Shown: one piece after another, positions 51,385 through 59,401 of the stretch
How the letters are laid out: each line of letters begins with the position of its first letter
Position numbering within the stretch: the first letter of the stretch is position 1
Assembly: GCF_025854275.1 (NCBI RefSeq)
Contig: NZ_CP107567.1
Coordinates: forward strand, 4,898,001 to 4,962,000
Direction: 5' to 3'
Length of the DNA: 64,000 nucleotides
Source of the DNA: Streptomyces peucetius
GTDB taxonomy: Bacteria; Actinomycetota; Actinomycetes; Streptomycetales; Streptomycetaceae
Program-made: the position numbers and the translations under genes
Notes under the pieces: model-generated
What the model saw: only the letters and a program-made list of their open reading frames with translations
What the model was told of the DNA's origin: nothing
The model's database searches: none

Positions 51385-52392
51385 TCAGCGTCCCGGGAGC
51401 TCGGGCGAGCCCGAGTTCCGGTACGGGGCCAGCGGGTCGGCACCGGCCTCGGTGAACGCCCGGGCGGCAGCCTCCATGTCCCCGCCGCCGGACAGCCGTA
51501 CGACGGCCTCTGCCAGGGCCGCCGCCCGGTGCTGGCCGAAGCTCAGCCCGCCGGCACCGGGCCGCGGATCGTCGGGCTCCCAGGCGACCGCGGCGCCGGG
51601 GCCAAGCCGGTGGGCGAACACCGACACGTCCTCACCTGTGCCGGGTACGCCCCGTACGGCGCCGGCGACGGTGTGGCAGGCGCGCCAGGACTCGCTGCCC
51701 AGGTAGACGACGAGCGCATCGCGCCGGGGGTACTCGTCACGGTTCGACAGCACCTTGGCGTGGTAGTGCGCTCCGGCGTCCTCCAGGGCGCCGAGCACAG
51801 CCCCCCAGAGCCCGGGGGCGTGCTCGGGGGCGCTGATGTGGACGTAGACCCGGAGGAGTTCGCCGTCGAGGCTCGGTTCACGGCTGCCCATGGCGTAGAA
51901 GAAGCCGGGCGACAGCGCGGGCCGGGCGGGGGAGACGCGATGGCTCACCGCGGCCCCAGGGACGAGCGGCCCCTGTTCCCCGAATGAACGGGCCGGCACG
52001 CGTACCCGTACACCGTCCCAGGACACGATCGCCTCGCCTCCGTCGCCTCCGTCGCCGCCACGGCCACCGGCCTCGCGGCCCCGGGTGCCCTCGCCCAGCG
52101 GGGCGCGCAGCAACACGCCGGAGCGGTGGACCTTGCGGTGCGGCAGAGCCGCCTCGAGTGCCCGCTCGAAGTCGGGGTCCCGCAGGACCAGGCGCCGTGT
52201 GCGTGGGCCGGCTTCGGCGCGGCCGGTGTGGCACACCTCGTACAGGGCCGCGCCGAGCCGCTGCTGAAGCTCACGCGGCGAATCGCCGTCGACGCTGCGG
52301 GGGCCGACGGCCGCGGCGCAGCCGTCGGCGGACAGCCGGATGTCCCGCAAGGCGTCCACCAGTGCGGGGGCGAGGGGTGAGGGCACGGTCAA
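51385..52392 (-). CDS. lxmY: LxmY-like HopA1-domain lanthipeptide biosynthesis protein
   Basis: A 335-residue soluble protein. TTG 52392 overlaps the lxmK stop; GTG 52386 is also possible. The C-terminal two-thirds fit the HopA1 family seen in class V lanthipeptide clusters: PGFFYAMGS, LLRVYVHISAPEHAP, HYHAKVLSNRDEYPRRDALVVYLG and FGQHRAAALAEAVV. In class V systems this partner is required with LxmK and LxmX for dehydration and cyclisation; its exact activity is debated. It lacks any resemblance to LanB, LanC or LanM. An Ala/Gly-rich insertion lies near residues 100-115. Confidence 0.82.
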   Translation of the reverse strand: MTVPSPLAPALVDALRDIRLSADGCAAAVGPRSVDGDSPRELQQRLGAALYEVCHTGRAEAGPRTRRLVLRDPDFERALEAALPHRKVHRSGVLLRAPLGEGTRGREAGGRGGDGGDGGEAIVSWDGVRVRVPARSFGEQGPLVPGAAVSHRVSPARPALSPGFFYAMGSREPSLDGELLRVYVHISAPEHAPGLWGAVLGALEDAGAHYHAKVLSNRDEYPRRDALVVYLGSESWRACHTVAGAVRGVPGTGEDVSVFAHRLGPGAAVAWEPDDPRPGAGGLSFGQHRAAALAEAVVRLSGGGDMEAAARAFTEAGADPLAPYRNSGSPELPGR

Positions 52393-53594
52393 GAGGGGTC
52401 TCCCAAGCCGATGACGGAGGCGAAACGGCCGGGCTGGAGCAGCGCGGTGCGGCCGATGCCGGCTGCGGCACGCTCGATTCCGAGCAGCCGGTTGCTGCGG
52501 GCGGCCCCGGCGAGCAGGCGGTCCAGCAGATGCCAGCCCGCGAAGGCGGTGGCGCGTTCGGCGAGCCCCGGATCGGCGTCGGGGCGGGCCTGTCGGTAAC
52601 CGCGCCAGAACTCCTGGACGATCGGGCGCAGTCGGGTGATTTTCGCCGCCCCACGGGCGACGACGTCCTCCCGAGTCATGGACAGCCCGGCGAACGCGGA
52701 GGTGTCGCCGTCACCCCGCGAGGTGACGATGTCGAGCACCGCGCGGTGCAGCCACTCACCCGCGAAGCCGCCGATGTCGCGGGCGGGGTCGGCGAGACGG
52801 AACTCCTCCCAGTCCGCGACGTACAGGCTCGTGTCGGGACCTGCTTCCCCGCCTGTCACCGGGCCGCACACGAGGACCTGGTCCAGCCGGAAGTCACAGT
52901 GGGCGGGCACCCCGGGCGCGGCACGCTCGGCAGCCAGCAGCTGTTCCACGGCGGCGATCAGCGGGTCGTCACCCTGCAGCAGCCGCCATGTCTGAAGCTC
53001 CGCTCCGCTCAGCTCCTCGAACATCGCGGCGGGCAGCGCCTCCAGGAGCACGGACGAGGGCAGAGCAGGCGGGCCGGTCTCCGGTGCCGCCGTCTCGCAC
53101 GCGTGCAGCAGTCGGGTCGCCGTACCCGCTGCGTACCCCAGCTGCGGCGTGAACTGCTGGTCAGCCATCAGTTCCGCACCGCTGCGCGCGTCGCGAAGGT
53201 ACCGGAACGCCAGCAGTCGTGCCCCGCGGTCGCTGCCGAGCAGCGCTGGGCCGCGCAGGATCCCGGGCGGGGCGGCAGCGGCCGTCCGTTCGAACGCGAG
53301 CGCACGGTCCATCCTCGCGGCGGTGTCCTCGCCGTCTCCGGTCAGCCGCTTCACGAACACCTCCGTGCCGGTTGCCGTACGGCCCGCCCATGTGTCGTTG
53401 CGTCCCGGCAGCGCCGTGACGTCGGAGCGGTCGAACGGGCCGACGCCGATACGGTCGAGCAGGGCGTCGACCTCCGGAACGGTGTCCAGATCGACCGCTA
53501 CGAAGCGGAGTTCGGTCCGGTCCGGCCGCCGGTGGGACGCCTGGCGGGAAGCAGGGGCGCCGCCCGCGGAGTGCGGGGCGGTGATGCGTGTCAC
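52389..53594 (-). CDS. lxmK: LxmK-like class V lanthionine synthetase kinase subunit
   Basis: A 401-residue protein with aminoglycoside-phosphotransferase/kinase fold. GTG 53594 overlaps the peptidase stop. Kinase marks: Lys82 (EVFVKRL), Glu102, the catalytic loop H-C-D at 232-234 in AHCDFRLDQV, and Asp261 in YVADWEEFRL. Family role: phosphorylates Ser and Thr of the precursor core before elimination to dehydroalanine and dehydrobutyrine. It sits between lxmY and the M16 gene with 4-base overlaps on both sides, so expression should be balanced. Confidence 0.85.
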   Translation of the reverse strand: MTRITAPHSAGGAPASRQASHRRPDRTELRFVAVDLDTVPEVDALLDRIGVGPFDRSDVTALPGRNDTWAGRTATGTEVFVKRLTGDGEDTAARMDRALAFERTAAAAPPGILRGPALLGSDRGARLLAFRYLRDARSGAELMADQQFTPQLGYAAGTATRLLHACETAAPETGPPALPSSVLLEALPAAMFEELSGAELQTWRLLQGDDPLIAAVEQLLAAERAAPGVPAHCDFRLDQVLVCGPVTGGEAGPDTSLYVADWEEFRLADPARDIGGFAGEWLHRAVLDIVTSRGDGDTSAFAGLSMTREDVVARGAAKITRLRPIVQEFWRGYRQARPDADPGLAERATAFAGWHLLDRLLAGAARSNRLLGIERAAAGIGRTALLQPGRFASVIGLGDPS

Positions 53595-56371
53595 GGCGTG
53601 TCCTCTGCCGGGTCTGCCGCCGCGCCGACGAGTACTCCGGCGTAGGCGGGATGGGCGAACAGTGCTGCACAGTCACGGACGACGTCGTCGACCGCGACCT
53701 CGTGGAGGGCGTCGGTGAAGCCGTCGAGCTCGGCGGCCCGGGCGCCGGTCGCGACCCAAGCCCCGACCTGGTCGGCGAGCTCGCTCTGGGTGCCGCGCAC
53801 CAGAGCGAGCTGTCCGGCGCAGTAGCGTCGGGCAGCGTCCACATCGGCGCCCACCGGAGGCGCCTCACCGATCCGGCGCAGGGCGTCGCGGACCAGGCCG
53901 GCGCCCAGGACGGCGTCCTGGGGCGGAAGTTGGGCCCCCACTTGGACGAGCGCGCCGTCGCCGGGCCCCAGCCCGGGAAAGCGGCCCGCGTACGCGGTGA
54001 AGCCGTGCGGGGCGCCCGGTGTGCGCAGCCCGGTGAGCCGCGCGCCCGGCTGGCCGCCGCCGACCACGGCCGTGGCCAGCCAGCGGGCGGCGAGCGGCAC
54101 GGCTCGTGGCGGCTCCGGTGTCGCCCACACGACATGGGCGACTGCGGGCGTCTGCTGCGCCGGGGGCAGACGCAGCAGCGCAAGGCCCTCGGCCGGCGCG
54201 GACTCCTCGGTGCGGTCCGGCAGCCGGATGGTCAGCGGGCGCAGGGCACCGGTCGCCGCCTGAACCCAGCGCTCGGGGTCGAGGTCACCGACGGCGACGA
54301 CGGTGACAGCGCCGGCGTGCGCAGCGGCGCCAAGAGCGAGACGCTGCCGAACGGCCTGGTCGGCCAGCCACCACGGGTCGCCCGCGCAGGCCGCGACACG
54401 GGCGCGGGCCCGTGGCGCGGCCCGTTCCCACTCCGCGGCGGTCGGCGCGGCGGCCAGCAGGCCGGCGAGGAGCACCGGGTCCGGGCCGGGGGCGGGGAAC
54501 CAGGCGTCGACCACGACGGTCCCGGCCTCGGTCCGCACGGTACGACCGCCGGTCGTGGTCCGCCTGCCCCACTGGGCGTCCCACCGGTCCGCGACGACCT
54601 GACACAGATGCTCCTGCCGGGCCGGGGGCGTGCCGGGGGGCGTGGGGAGCCGCAGGCGGAACTCGACGACCGGCGCCCGGCTGTCGCGCACGGCGACGAC
54701 CCTCGCCTCACCGGGCCCGCCGCTCTCGACGAGCCCGGGCAGCCGAAGCCCCGCCCGTCGGGGTCGGCGCCGGGTTCCGGCGGGATGCGGGGGCGCGGCG
54801 GACGGTCCGTCGGAGCAGGCACGGTCGCCGCCGGATGCTGCGCAGGCTTCCGCAGGTGGCCGGCCCCGCGTGGCTGCGTCGTCCGAACGGGCCACCGGCC
54901 GATCCGCGGTCACAGGCTCTCCGGCTGCTGCGCGTTCACTGTCCGTGCGTCCTTCGGTCTCTGTGCGGTTGTCCGTGCGTCCTTCGGCCTGTGCCCGGTC
55001 GGTGTCCACGTGCCCTTCGGCCGGTGCGGGGTCGACGGCTGCAGGCCCGGCAGGCCGGAGCCCGGATTCCGCAGGCCCCGTTTCCATAGGCTCGGCTTCC
55101 CTGGGAGAGCCGGCGGGCTGTCCCTGGGGCCCAGCTGCGGCGCGGACCGGCACGGCGGCCAAGACCGCGCGGTGGGCGGTCAGCAGTCTCGCGGCCGCCG
55201 CGCCGACGCGCTCCGCGCCCACGGCACGGATGCGGCCCGGCAGTTCGTCGACGAGCACCGCGCGGCCGAACAGGAGCTCCAGCCGTCCCAGCGCCGCCGC
55301 CCGCGCAGCAGGGCCGTGGTGGTCGCGGATGTGCTCGGCGGCGAGGCGCCCGGTCGTCCGGCGCACCGCCTCCTCGCCGTAGGCGCCATCGGCGATGCCC
55401 CGCAGCGCCGCGTCGAACCCGCTGAGAGCGGCTGCCATCCCGTCCGCGGGCATGGCCAGGCCCACGACAAGGGTGTCCGGGTCCACGGCGTCGAACGGCC
55501 TGAAGAAGCCGCAGCCCGCATTCCGCGGCGGTGCGGTGAGCAGCCGGGCCAGCACGAGGTGAGCGAGATAGCCGTCGAGATCGGCGGCGGGATCGGGCAA
55601 CCGGTACCCCAGCGACAGGGCTCCATCGCGCGTCGCGGTCGGCCGTACGGCCACCCGGTCCTCGGCGAGCGGGGGCTCGGTGAGGACGGGACGCGCGGCC
55701 GGTGCGGAGCGGACCGGAATCTCGCCGAAGTGCCGGGCGACGAGGCCGGCGACGTGGTCGGGTTCGCCACCCCCGGATACGGTGACGACGGCGTTGGCCG
55801 GGGTGTAGTGGTCGCGGAAGAAGCCGGCACAGTCGTCGGGTGTGAGTTCGGCCAGGGTCTCCAGGGCGCCGTAGCCGTCGTGGGAGTTGGCCCAGCGGTC
55901 GTACAGCACGCCGGGCAGCACCTGCCAGGGCAGCCCACCGAGGCGCGCGCCGTACACGGCGGCCCTGATCTCTGCCTCCACACCGGCGAGTTGCTCCGCG
56001 AATCCCCGCGTAGTGAACAGCGGGGCGCGCATCCGGTCGGCCTCGGCGACGAGGGCGTCCTCCAGCGCGTGGGCGGGCACGACGTGGACGTAGTCCGTGT
56101 AGTCCTGGTGCGTGGTTCCGGTGGCGGAGCCACCGGAGGCGAGGAGATCCGCGAAGTAGGCGCGGTCAGGGTGCCGTTCGCTTCCCTCGAACATCATGTG
56201 CTCGACGAGATGGGCAAGTCCGGCCCGGCCCCGCGGCTCCGAGCGGAACCCGGCGCCGTAGTGAACGGCGACGGCGGTCAGCGGTTCGCCCGGCACCGTG
56301 TCGACCAGGATCCGCAGACCGTTGCCGAGAACGTGCTTCCGCGGAGGCGCAGGCACGAGCGAGCGGGTCAT
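53591..56371 (-). CDS. Double M16 metallopeptidase, probable leader-processing enzyme
   Basis: A 926-residue protein from ATG 56371, overlapping the upstream stop. The first half (residues about 10-420) is an active M16 peptidase: His54, Glu57 and His58 in HLVEHMM, with Glu134 76 residues after His58, which is the inverted HxxEH(x76)E zinc site. A disordered Ala/Glu/Arg linker (about 430-560) follows. The second half (about 570-915) is a second M16 fold without the zinc motif. M16 enzymes often act as an active/inactive pair; here both are one chain. It probably removes the lanthipeptide leader. Confidence 0.85.
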   Translation of the reverse strand: MTRSLVPAPPRKHVLGNGLRILVDTVPGEPLTAVAVHYGAGFRSEPRGRAGLAHLVEHMMFEGSERHPDRAYFADLLASGGSATGTTHQDYTDYVHVVPAHALEDALVAEADRMRAPLFTTRGFAEQLAGVEAEIRAAVYGARLGGLPWQVLPGVLYDRWANSHDGYGALETLAELTPDDCAGFFRDHYTPANAVVTVSGGGEPDHVAGLVARHFGEIPVRSAPAARPVLTEPPLAEDRVAVRPTATRDGALSLGYRLPDPAADLDGYLAHLVLARLLTAPPRNAGCGFFRPFDAVDPDTLVVGLAMPADGMAAALSGFDAALRGIADGAYGEEAVRRTTGRLAAEHIRDHHGPAARAAALGRLELLFGRAVLVDELPGRIRAVGAERVGAAAARLLTAHRAVLAAVPVRAAAGPQGQPAGSPREAEPMETGPAESGLRPAGPAAVDPAPAEGHVDTDRAQAEGRTDNRTETEGRTDSERAAAGEPVTADRPVARSDDAATRGRPPAEACAASGGDRACSDGPSAAPPHPAGTRRRPRRAGLRLPGLVESGGPGEARVVAVRDSRAPVVEFRLRLPTPPGTPPARQEHLCQVVADRWDAQWGRRTTTGGRTVRTEAGTVVVDAWFPAPGPDPVLLAGLLAAAPTAAEWERAAPRARARVAACAGDPWWLADQAVRQRLALGAAAHAGAVTVVAVGDLDPERWVQAATGALRPLTIRLPDRTEESAPAEGLALLRLPPAQQTPAVAHVVWATPEPPRAVPLAARWLATAVVGGGQPGARLTGLRTPGAPHGFTAYAGRFPGLGPGDGALVQVGAQLPPQDAVLGAGLVRDALRRIGEAPPVGADVDAARRYCAGQLALVRGTQSELADQVGAWVATGARAAELDGFTDALHEVAVDDVVRDCAALFAHPAYAGVLVGAAADPAEDTP

Positions 56372-57297
56372 GACGCCGCCTCGGCGGTCAGGCGGGCGGC
56401 GAGTACGCCGTACAGCGCGGCCGGCCCCTTGCCCTGCGCCACGTACGAAGCCGAGTCGTGCGCGTGCAGCGCGACCCGGAGCGCTGTTCCGCGCCTGTGG
56501 TGTCCGCCCGACGCGGCCTCGCCGCCGTAGCCGTCCAGGAACGCGTCGACGAGTGCCTGCCAGGCACCCGGGTCGGCGGCTCGGCCCAGCAGCCAGCGCA
56601 GTTCGACAAGCTCGCCGGTCAGCCAACCGACGTCCAGGTGGCGCGGTGCGGCACAGATGTCCTCGCCCGTCAGGAGGACGGCGCGGTCTCCGGCAGGCGA
56701 GGGTACGAGCGAGCCGAGGCCGGGTGCACCGTGGGACAGGACATGGGCGTCGGCATGCGTGACGGCTTCCGCCGCCCACGCGGTCAGTGGCGCGACGGCA
56801 GCCGACCCCAGCAGCGCCACGGCATCGGCGCCGCCCGCCGCAGTGGCCCCGGACAGCCAGGCGTGCAGGCGCGCGATCCCCCGCGAGGGCCGCCGGACCT
56901 CCGGTGTGACGGGCTGCCGGTGGAGGGACGCCAGCAACGCCCCCGTGCCGTGCAGGATGTGCTCGACCGCGTGCCGTCCGCCAGGGGCGGCGTGCGGTCC
57001 CCCGCCCGCCATGAGGACATGGGCGAGGGAGTAGGGGCCCGAAGCGGTGTACTCGCGGCTTCCGTCGGGCGCTGCTTCCCCGGTTGCCGCTTGCGTTCCG
57101 TGGAAGTCGTAGGTGTGCGGGACCAGCGCGCGCAACGGGGCGGTGAGCGTGTGGAAGGGCGCGGGACAGGCCGGTCCGGGGCGGCGGTGCCAGCGGTGCA
57201 GGCCGCCGGGGAGTGCGGTCACGGTGGTGACGAGCAGGCCGGTGCTGTGCTCGTCGACGATGTGCCCGGCCGCATGGGAAGCGGAACGGTCAGTCAT
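56368..57297 (-). CDS. LxmX-like protein of class V lanthipeptide clusters
   Basis: A 309-residue soluble protein from ATG 57297, overlapping both neighbours by 4 bases. It has ILHGTGALLASLHRQPV and later THADAHVLSHGAPGLGSLVP and RHLDVGWLTGELVELRWLLG. The second phrase resembles an aminoglycoside-phosphotransferase catalytic loop (HxDxH...), although the metal-binding Asp motif is not clear. LxmX partners are poorly conserved, so my assignment rests mainly on context: position between a Cys decarboxylase and the M16/LxmK/LxmY genes. It could be the lyase or cyclase partner. Confidence 0.6.
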   Translation of the reverse strand: MTDRSASHAAGHIVDEHSTGLLVTTVTALPGGLHRWHRRPGPACPAPFHTLTAPLRALVPHTYDFHGTQAATGEAAPDGSREYTASGPYSLAHVLMAGGGPHAAPGGRHAVEHILHGTGALLASLHRQPVTPEVRRPSRGIARLHAWLSGATAAGGADAVALLGSAAVAPLTAWAAEAVTHADAHVLSHGAPGLGSLVPSPAGDRAVLLTGEDICAAPRHLDVGWLTGELVELRWLLGRAADPGAWQALVDAFLDGYGGEAASGGHHRRGTALRVALHAHDSASYVAQGKGPAALYGVLAARLTAEAAS

Positions 57298-57980
57298 TCC
57301 GGGCTCCCTCCTGGGACGTCTGTCGCCGCCCCGGCGGCGCCTGCGACGAGTCGGCGGCGCAGCTGAGCGACCTGCTCGAGGAGGTCCGGCAGCTCCGCGG
57401 GAGCCCAGCTGTCCATGCGACCGGTCGTCAAACTGAGCGCGGGGACCGGGGGCGCGACGACGTAGTTGGGCCTGGCCGCCAGGGATGCGGCGTGGGCGCG
57501 GTAGGCGTGACTCTCGACGCCGCCCGGCGGCAGTGCCGGCGCGACACCGACAGGTGCGGCGGTGCACTGCGCTGTCAGCAGCGAGGGGCTGTTGGCCAGG
57601 CCGAGGGCCAGCCGGGCTGTGTAGGAGAACGTCGAGGGGTGGACGAGGACGGCCTCCGCCCAGGCGGTCAGGTCGACATGGGGGGCACGCAGGACCGGCT
57701 CGTCCGGCCACGCGTCGATGACGGTCCGGCGCCCTGTCAGCAGGTTGAGCGTCTCGCGGGTGACGAAACGCAGGGCGCTGCGGGTCAGTACCGTCTGGAT
57801 CTCCAAGGCGGGACAGGTGGCGCGTATGCGCGCGATCTGCTCGGGCAGCGTGGAAACGCAGACCGCACCGGTGCCCACGAGGAGGAGGCGGGTGAACCCG
57901 AGTGCGAGCCCAGGCGGCGTCGGCCGATGCGGGTCCCCGGCGGGCCCGGCTGCCGTGGTGTTCGCTGTCCGTTCGGTCAC
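57294..57980 (-). CDS. Flavin-dependent Cys decarboxylase (LanD/LxmD-like HFCD)
   Basis: A 228-residue flavoprotein of the HFCD family. GTG at 57980; its stop overlaps the LxmX start. Family marks: LLLVGTGAVCVSTLPEQIARI at the flavin loop (cut: LLVGTGAVCVSTLPEQI), LTRSALRFVT, HVDLTAWAEAVLVHPSTFSYTARLALGLA (His near 100 and a PSTFS loop) and PVGVAPALPPGGVESHAY. LanD-type enzymes oxidatively decarboxylate a C-terminal cysteine to an enethiol, which then adds to a dehydro residue to give AviCys. The precursor ends in Cys, so the match is direct. Confidence 0.85.
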   Translation of the reverse strand: MTERTANTTAAGPAGDPHRPTPPGLALGFTRLLLVGTGAVCVSTLPEQIARIRATCPALEIQTVLTRSALRFVTRETLNLLTGRRTVIDAWPDEPVLRAPHVDLTAWAEAVLVHPSTFSYTARLALGLANSPSLLTAQCTAAPVGVAPALPPGGVESHAYRAHAASLAARPNYVVAPPVPALSLTTGRMDSWAPAELPDLLEQVAQLRRRLVAGAAGAATDVPGGSPE

Positions 57981-57982
57981 GT

Positions 57983-58948
57983 CTACCAGCCGTTTCCGTC
58001 GAACAGCGGCTCGAGGTCGCGCAGGACGGCGCGCGGGCCCTCGGTCAGCGCCACACCGGCGCCGTTGACGACGACCTCGTCGGCACCAGCCTCGTGGTAC
58101 GCGGTGATGCCCGCGCGGATGTCGTCCGTGCTGCCGGTCAGCGCTCCGCGTGCGGCGATCAGCGCATCGGCCGTTGCCACGGGATCCTCGGGAACCACGC
58201 CCACGCCGGCGCGTTCGAGCATGTCCTGGTAGTGAGGCATGGCGAAGTGCCCGGAGCTCCCGGCGGCCACCGCTTCCTTGGGCACGCGGGAGCCTGTCGC
58301 GGCTGCCATGGCGACGACCGAGACGACGCGCGGCACTGGGCGGTCGGCGGCCCGCGCGCCCTCGGTGAGTGCCGGGACGATGACATCGCGCACGTACGAC
58401 GGCGGAGTCAGCCAGGTGATCGCCACGTCCGCCACCTCACCGGCGAGCCTGGCCATTCCCGGGCGCAGCACTCCGAGCCCCACCTCGACGGGCGGGGCGG
58501 GCGAGGCGGGAAGGGAACCGGTGTAGGAGAAGTATTCGCCGGACTGATCGATCTCCCGGCCGTCGAGAAGTGTGCGGACAACGGTCAGGTATTCGCGGCA
58601 GGCAGTGAGCGGGCTCGCGTAAGGAGCGCCGAGCGCCATCCGCTGGAAAACGCGGGCACCCGGCCCGAATCCGGCGGTGACCGGATGTCCGGAGGCGGCT
58701 GCGAGCGTACGGGCCTCGATGGCCGCCTGGACGGGATGACGCAGCGGCATCAAGGAGACACCGAGTCCGAAAGGCACCCGCATTCCGAGGCCGCTCAATT
58801 GCGCCATGATCTGGTGCTGTTCATTGAGAAGCGCCTGGCCCTGCCAGAGAGCGCGTGCGCCGCGCCATTGCACGAACGCGGCGAAAGGGGCCGCCTGTTC
58901 GGCACGGGTGGGGACGATCGGCAGAAGGACAGAGACACTTCGGCTCAT
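57983..58948 (-). CDS. F420-type LLM reductase (LxmJ-like)
   Basis: A 321-residue TIM-barrel oxidoreductase; ATG 58948 follows GGAGG. LLM family marks: GLGVSLMPLRHPVQAAIEARTLAAASG, VTAGFGPGARVF (cofactor-binding TAGxGxG), YLTVVRTLLDGREIDQSGEYF and a C-terminal HEAGADEVVVNG. In class V clusters, F420H2-dependent LxmJ homologues reduce dehydroalanine to D-alanine. This peptide has several Ser residues in its core, so D-Ala is a likely product. The gene starts 190 bp after the precursor, behind a strong hairpin. Confidence 0.83.
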   Translation of the reverse strand: MSRSVSVLLPIVPTRAEQAAPFAAFVQWRGARALWQGQALLNEQHQIMAQLSGLGMRVPFGLGVSLMPLRHPVQAAIEARTLAAASGHPVTAGFGPGARVFQRMALGAPYASPLTACREYLTVVRTLLDGREIDQSGEYFSYTGSLPASPAPPVEVGLGVLRPGMARLAGEVADVAITWLTPPSYVRDVIVPALTEGARAADRPVPRVVSVVAMAAATGSRVPKEAVAAGSSGHFAMPHYQDMLERAGVGVVPEDPVATADALIAARGALTGSTDDIRAGITAYHEAGADEVVVNGAGVALTEGPRAVLRDLEPLFDGNGW

Positions 58949-59064
58949 CGCCGGACCTCCGGTGTCGCGGGATAAAGTGCAAGGGCTCGCGGGCGCAGGC
59001 CCGTACGGGACGGACACGAGGACCGCCCCGTACAGGTGTCACCTGGCGATCGCCGGCGGCAGCT

Positions 59065-59099
59065 GCGGTCCTGGGCGCCTTGCCCGCGCCCAGGACCGC
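59065..59099 (-). terminator. Hairpin between the precursor and enzyme genes (partial terminator)
   Basis: Perfect 14-bp stem (59065-59078 with 59086-59099), loop 7, located 39 bases after the precursor stop. It likely lets part of transcription stop, so more precursor than enzymes is made. Confidence 0.82.
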
Positions 59100-59137
59100 T
59101 GCGGGTCGACCGTCGGCTCGACCGCTCGACTAGGCGG

Positions 59138-59323
59138 TCAGCAGCCCCACTTGACCGACGCCGAGACGCTGGCGACGCTCACCTTGGTGTAGGCGATGGT
59201 GGTGAGGGTCGGCGTGATCGCCGGGGCGTCGGCCGACGCCTCGAAGTTCAGCTCGGCGGCCTCGGCGTAGGACTCGAAGCCACCGACGAGCTCCATGATG
59301 TCGACCGTGTCGTTCTTCTGCAC
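59138..59323 (-). CDS. Class V lanthipeptide precursor peptide
   Basis: A 61-residue peptide from GTG 59323, with GGAGAG 5 bases upstream. The leader (about residues 1-35) is acidic: DIMELVGGFESYAEAAELNF, then EASADAP. From about residue 36 it is rich in Ser/Thr (Thr37, 39, 41, 42, 46; Ser49, 52, 54, 56) and ends SVKWGC. Cys61 is the only Cys, so no internal lanthionine is possible; with the nearby LanD-like gene an AviCys ring between Ser56 and Cys61 is predicted. The ending resembles that of cacaoidin (…ASWGC, from memory). No other coding frame here is plausible. Confidence 0.88.
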   Translation of the reverse strand: MQKNDTVDIMELVGGFESYAEAAELNFEASADAPAITPTLTTIAYTKVSVASVSASVKWGC

Positions 59324-59401
59324 TGTGCTCTCCGATCTCGCGGATGTCCGCCGGTGGTCCGGCCGACAACGCCAAGTCAACAACCCGGCACAGTACGACT
59401 G

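Noticed and set aside
53956..53995. CGCGTACGCGG palindrome resembling the nucleoside operator
   Set aside because: It lies inside the M16 peptidase gene and differs from the CTACGCGCGTAG centre; a chance GC palindrome.
56458..57366. 302-codon plus-strand frame opposite the LxmX-like gene
   Set aside because: No coding bias and fully antisense to an overlapping minus-strand operon.
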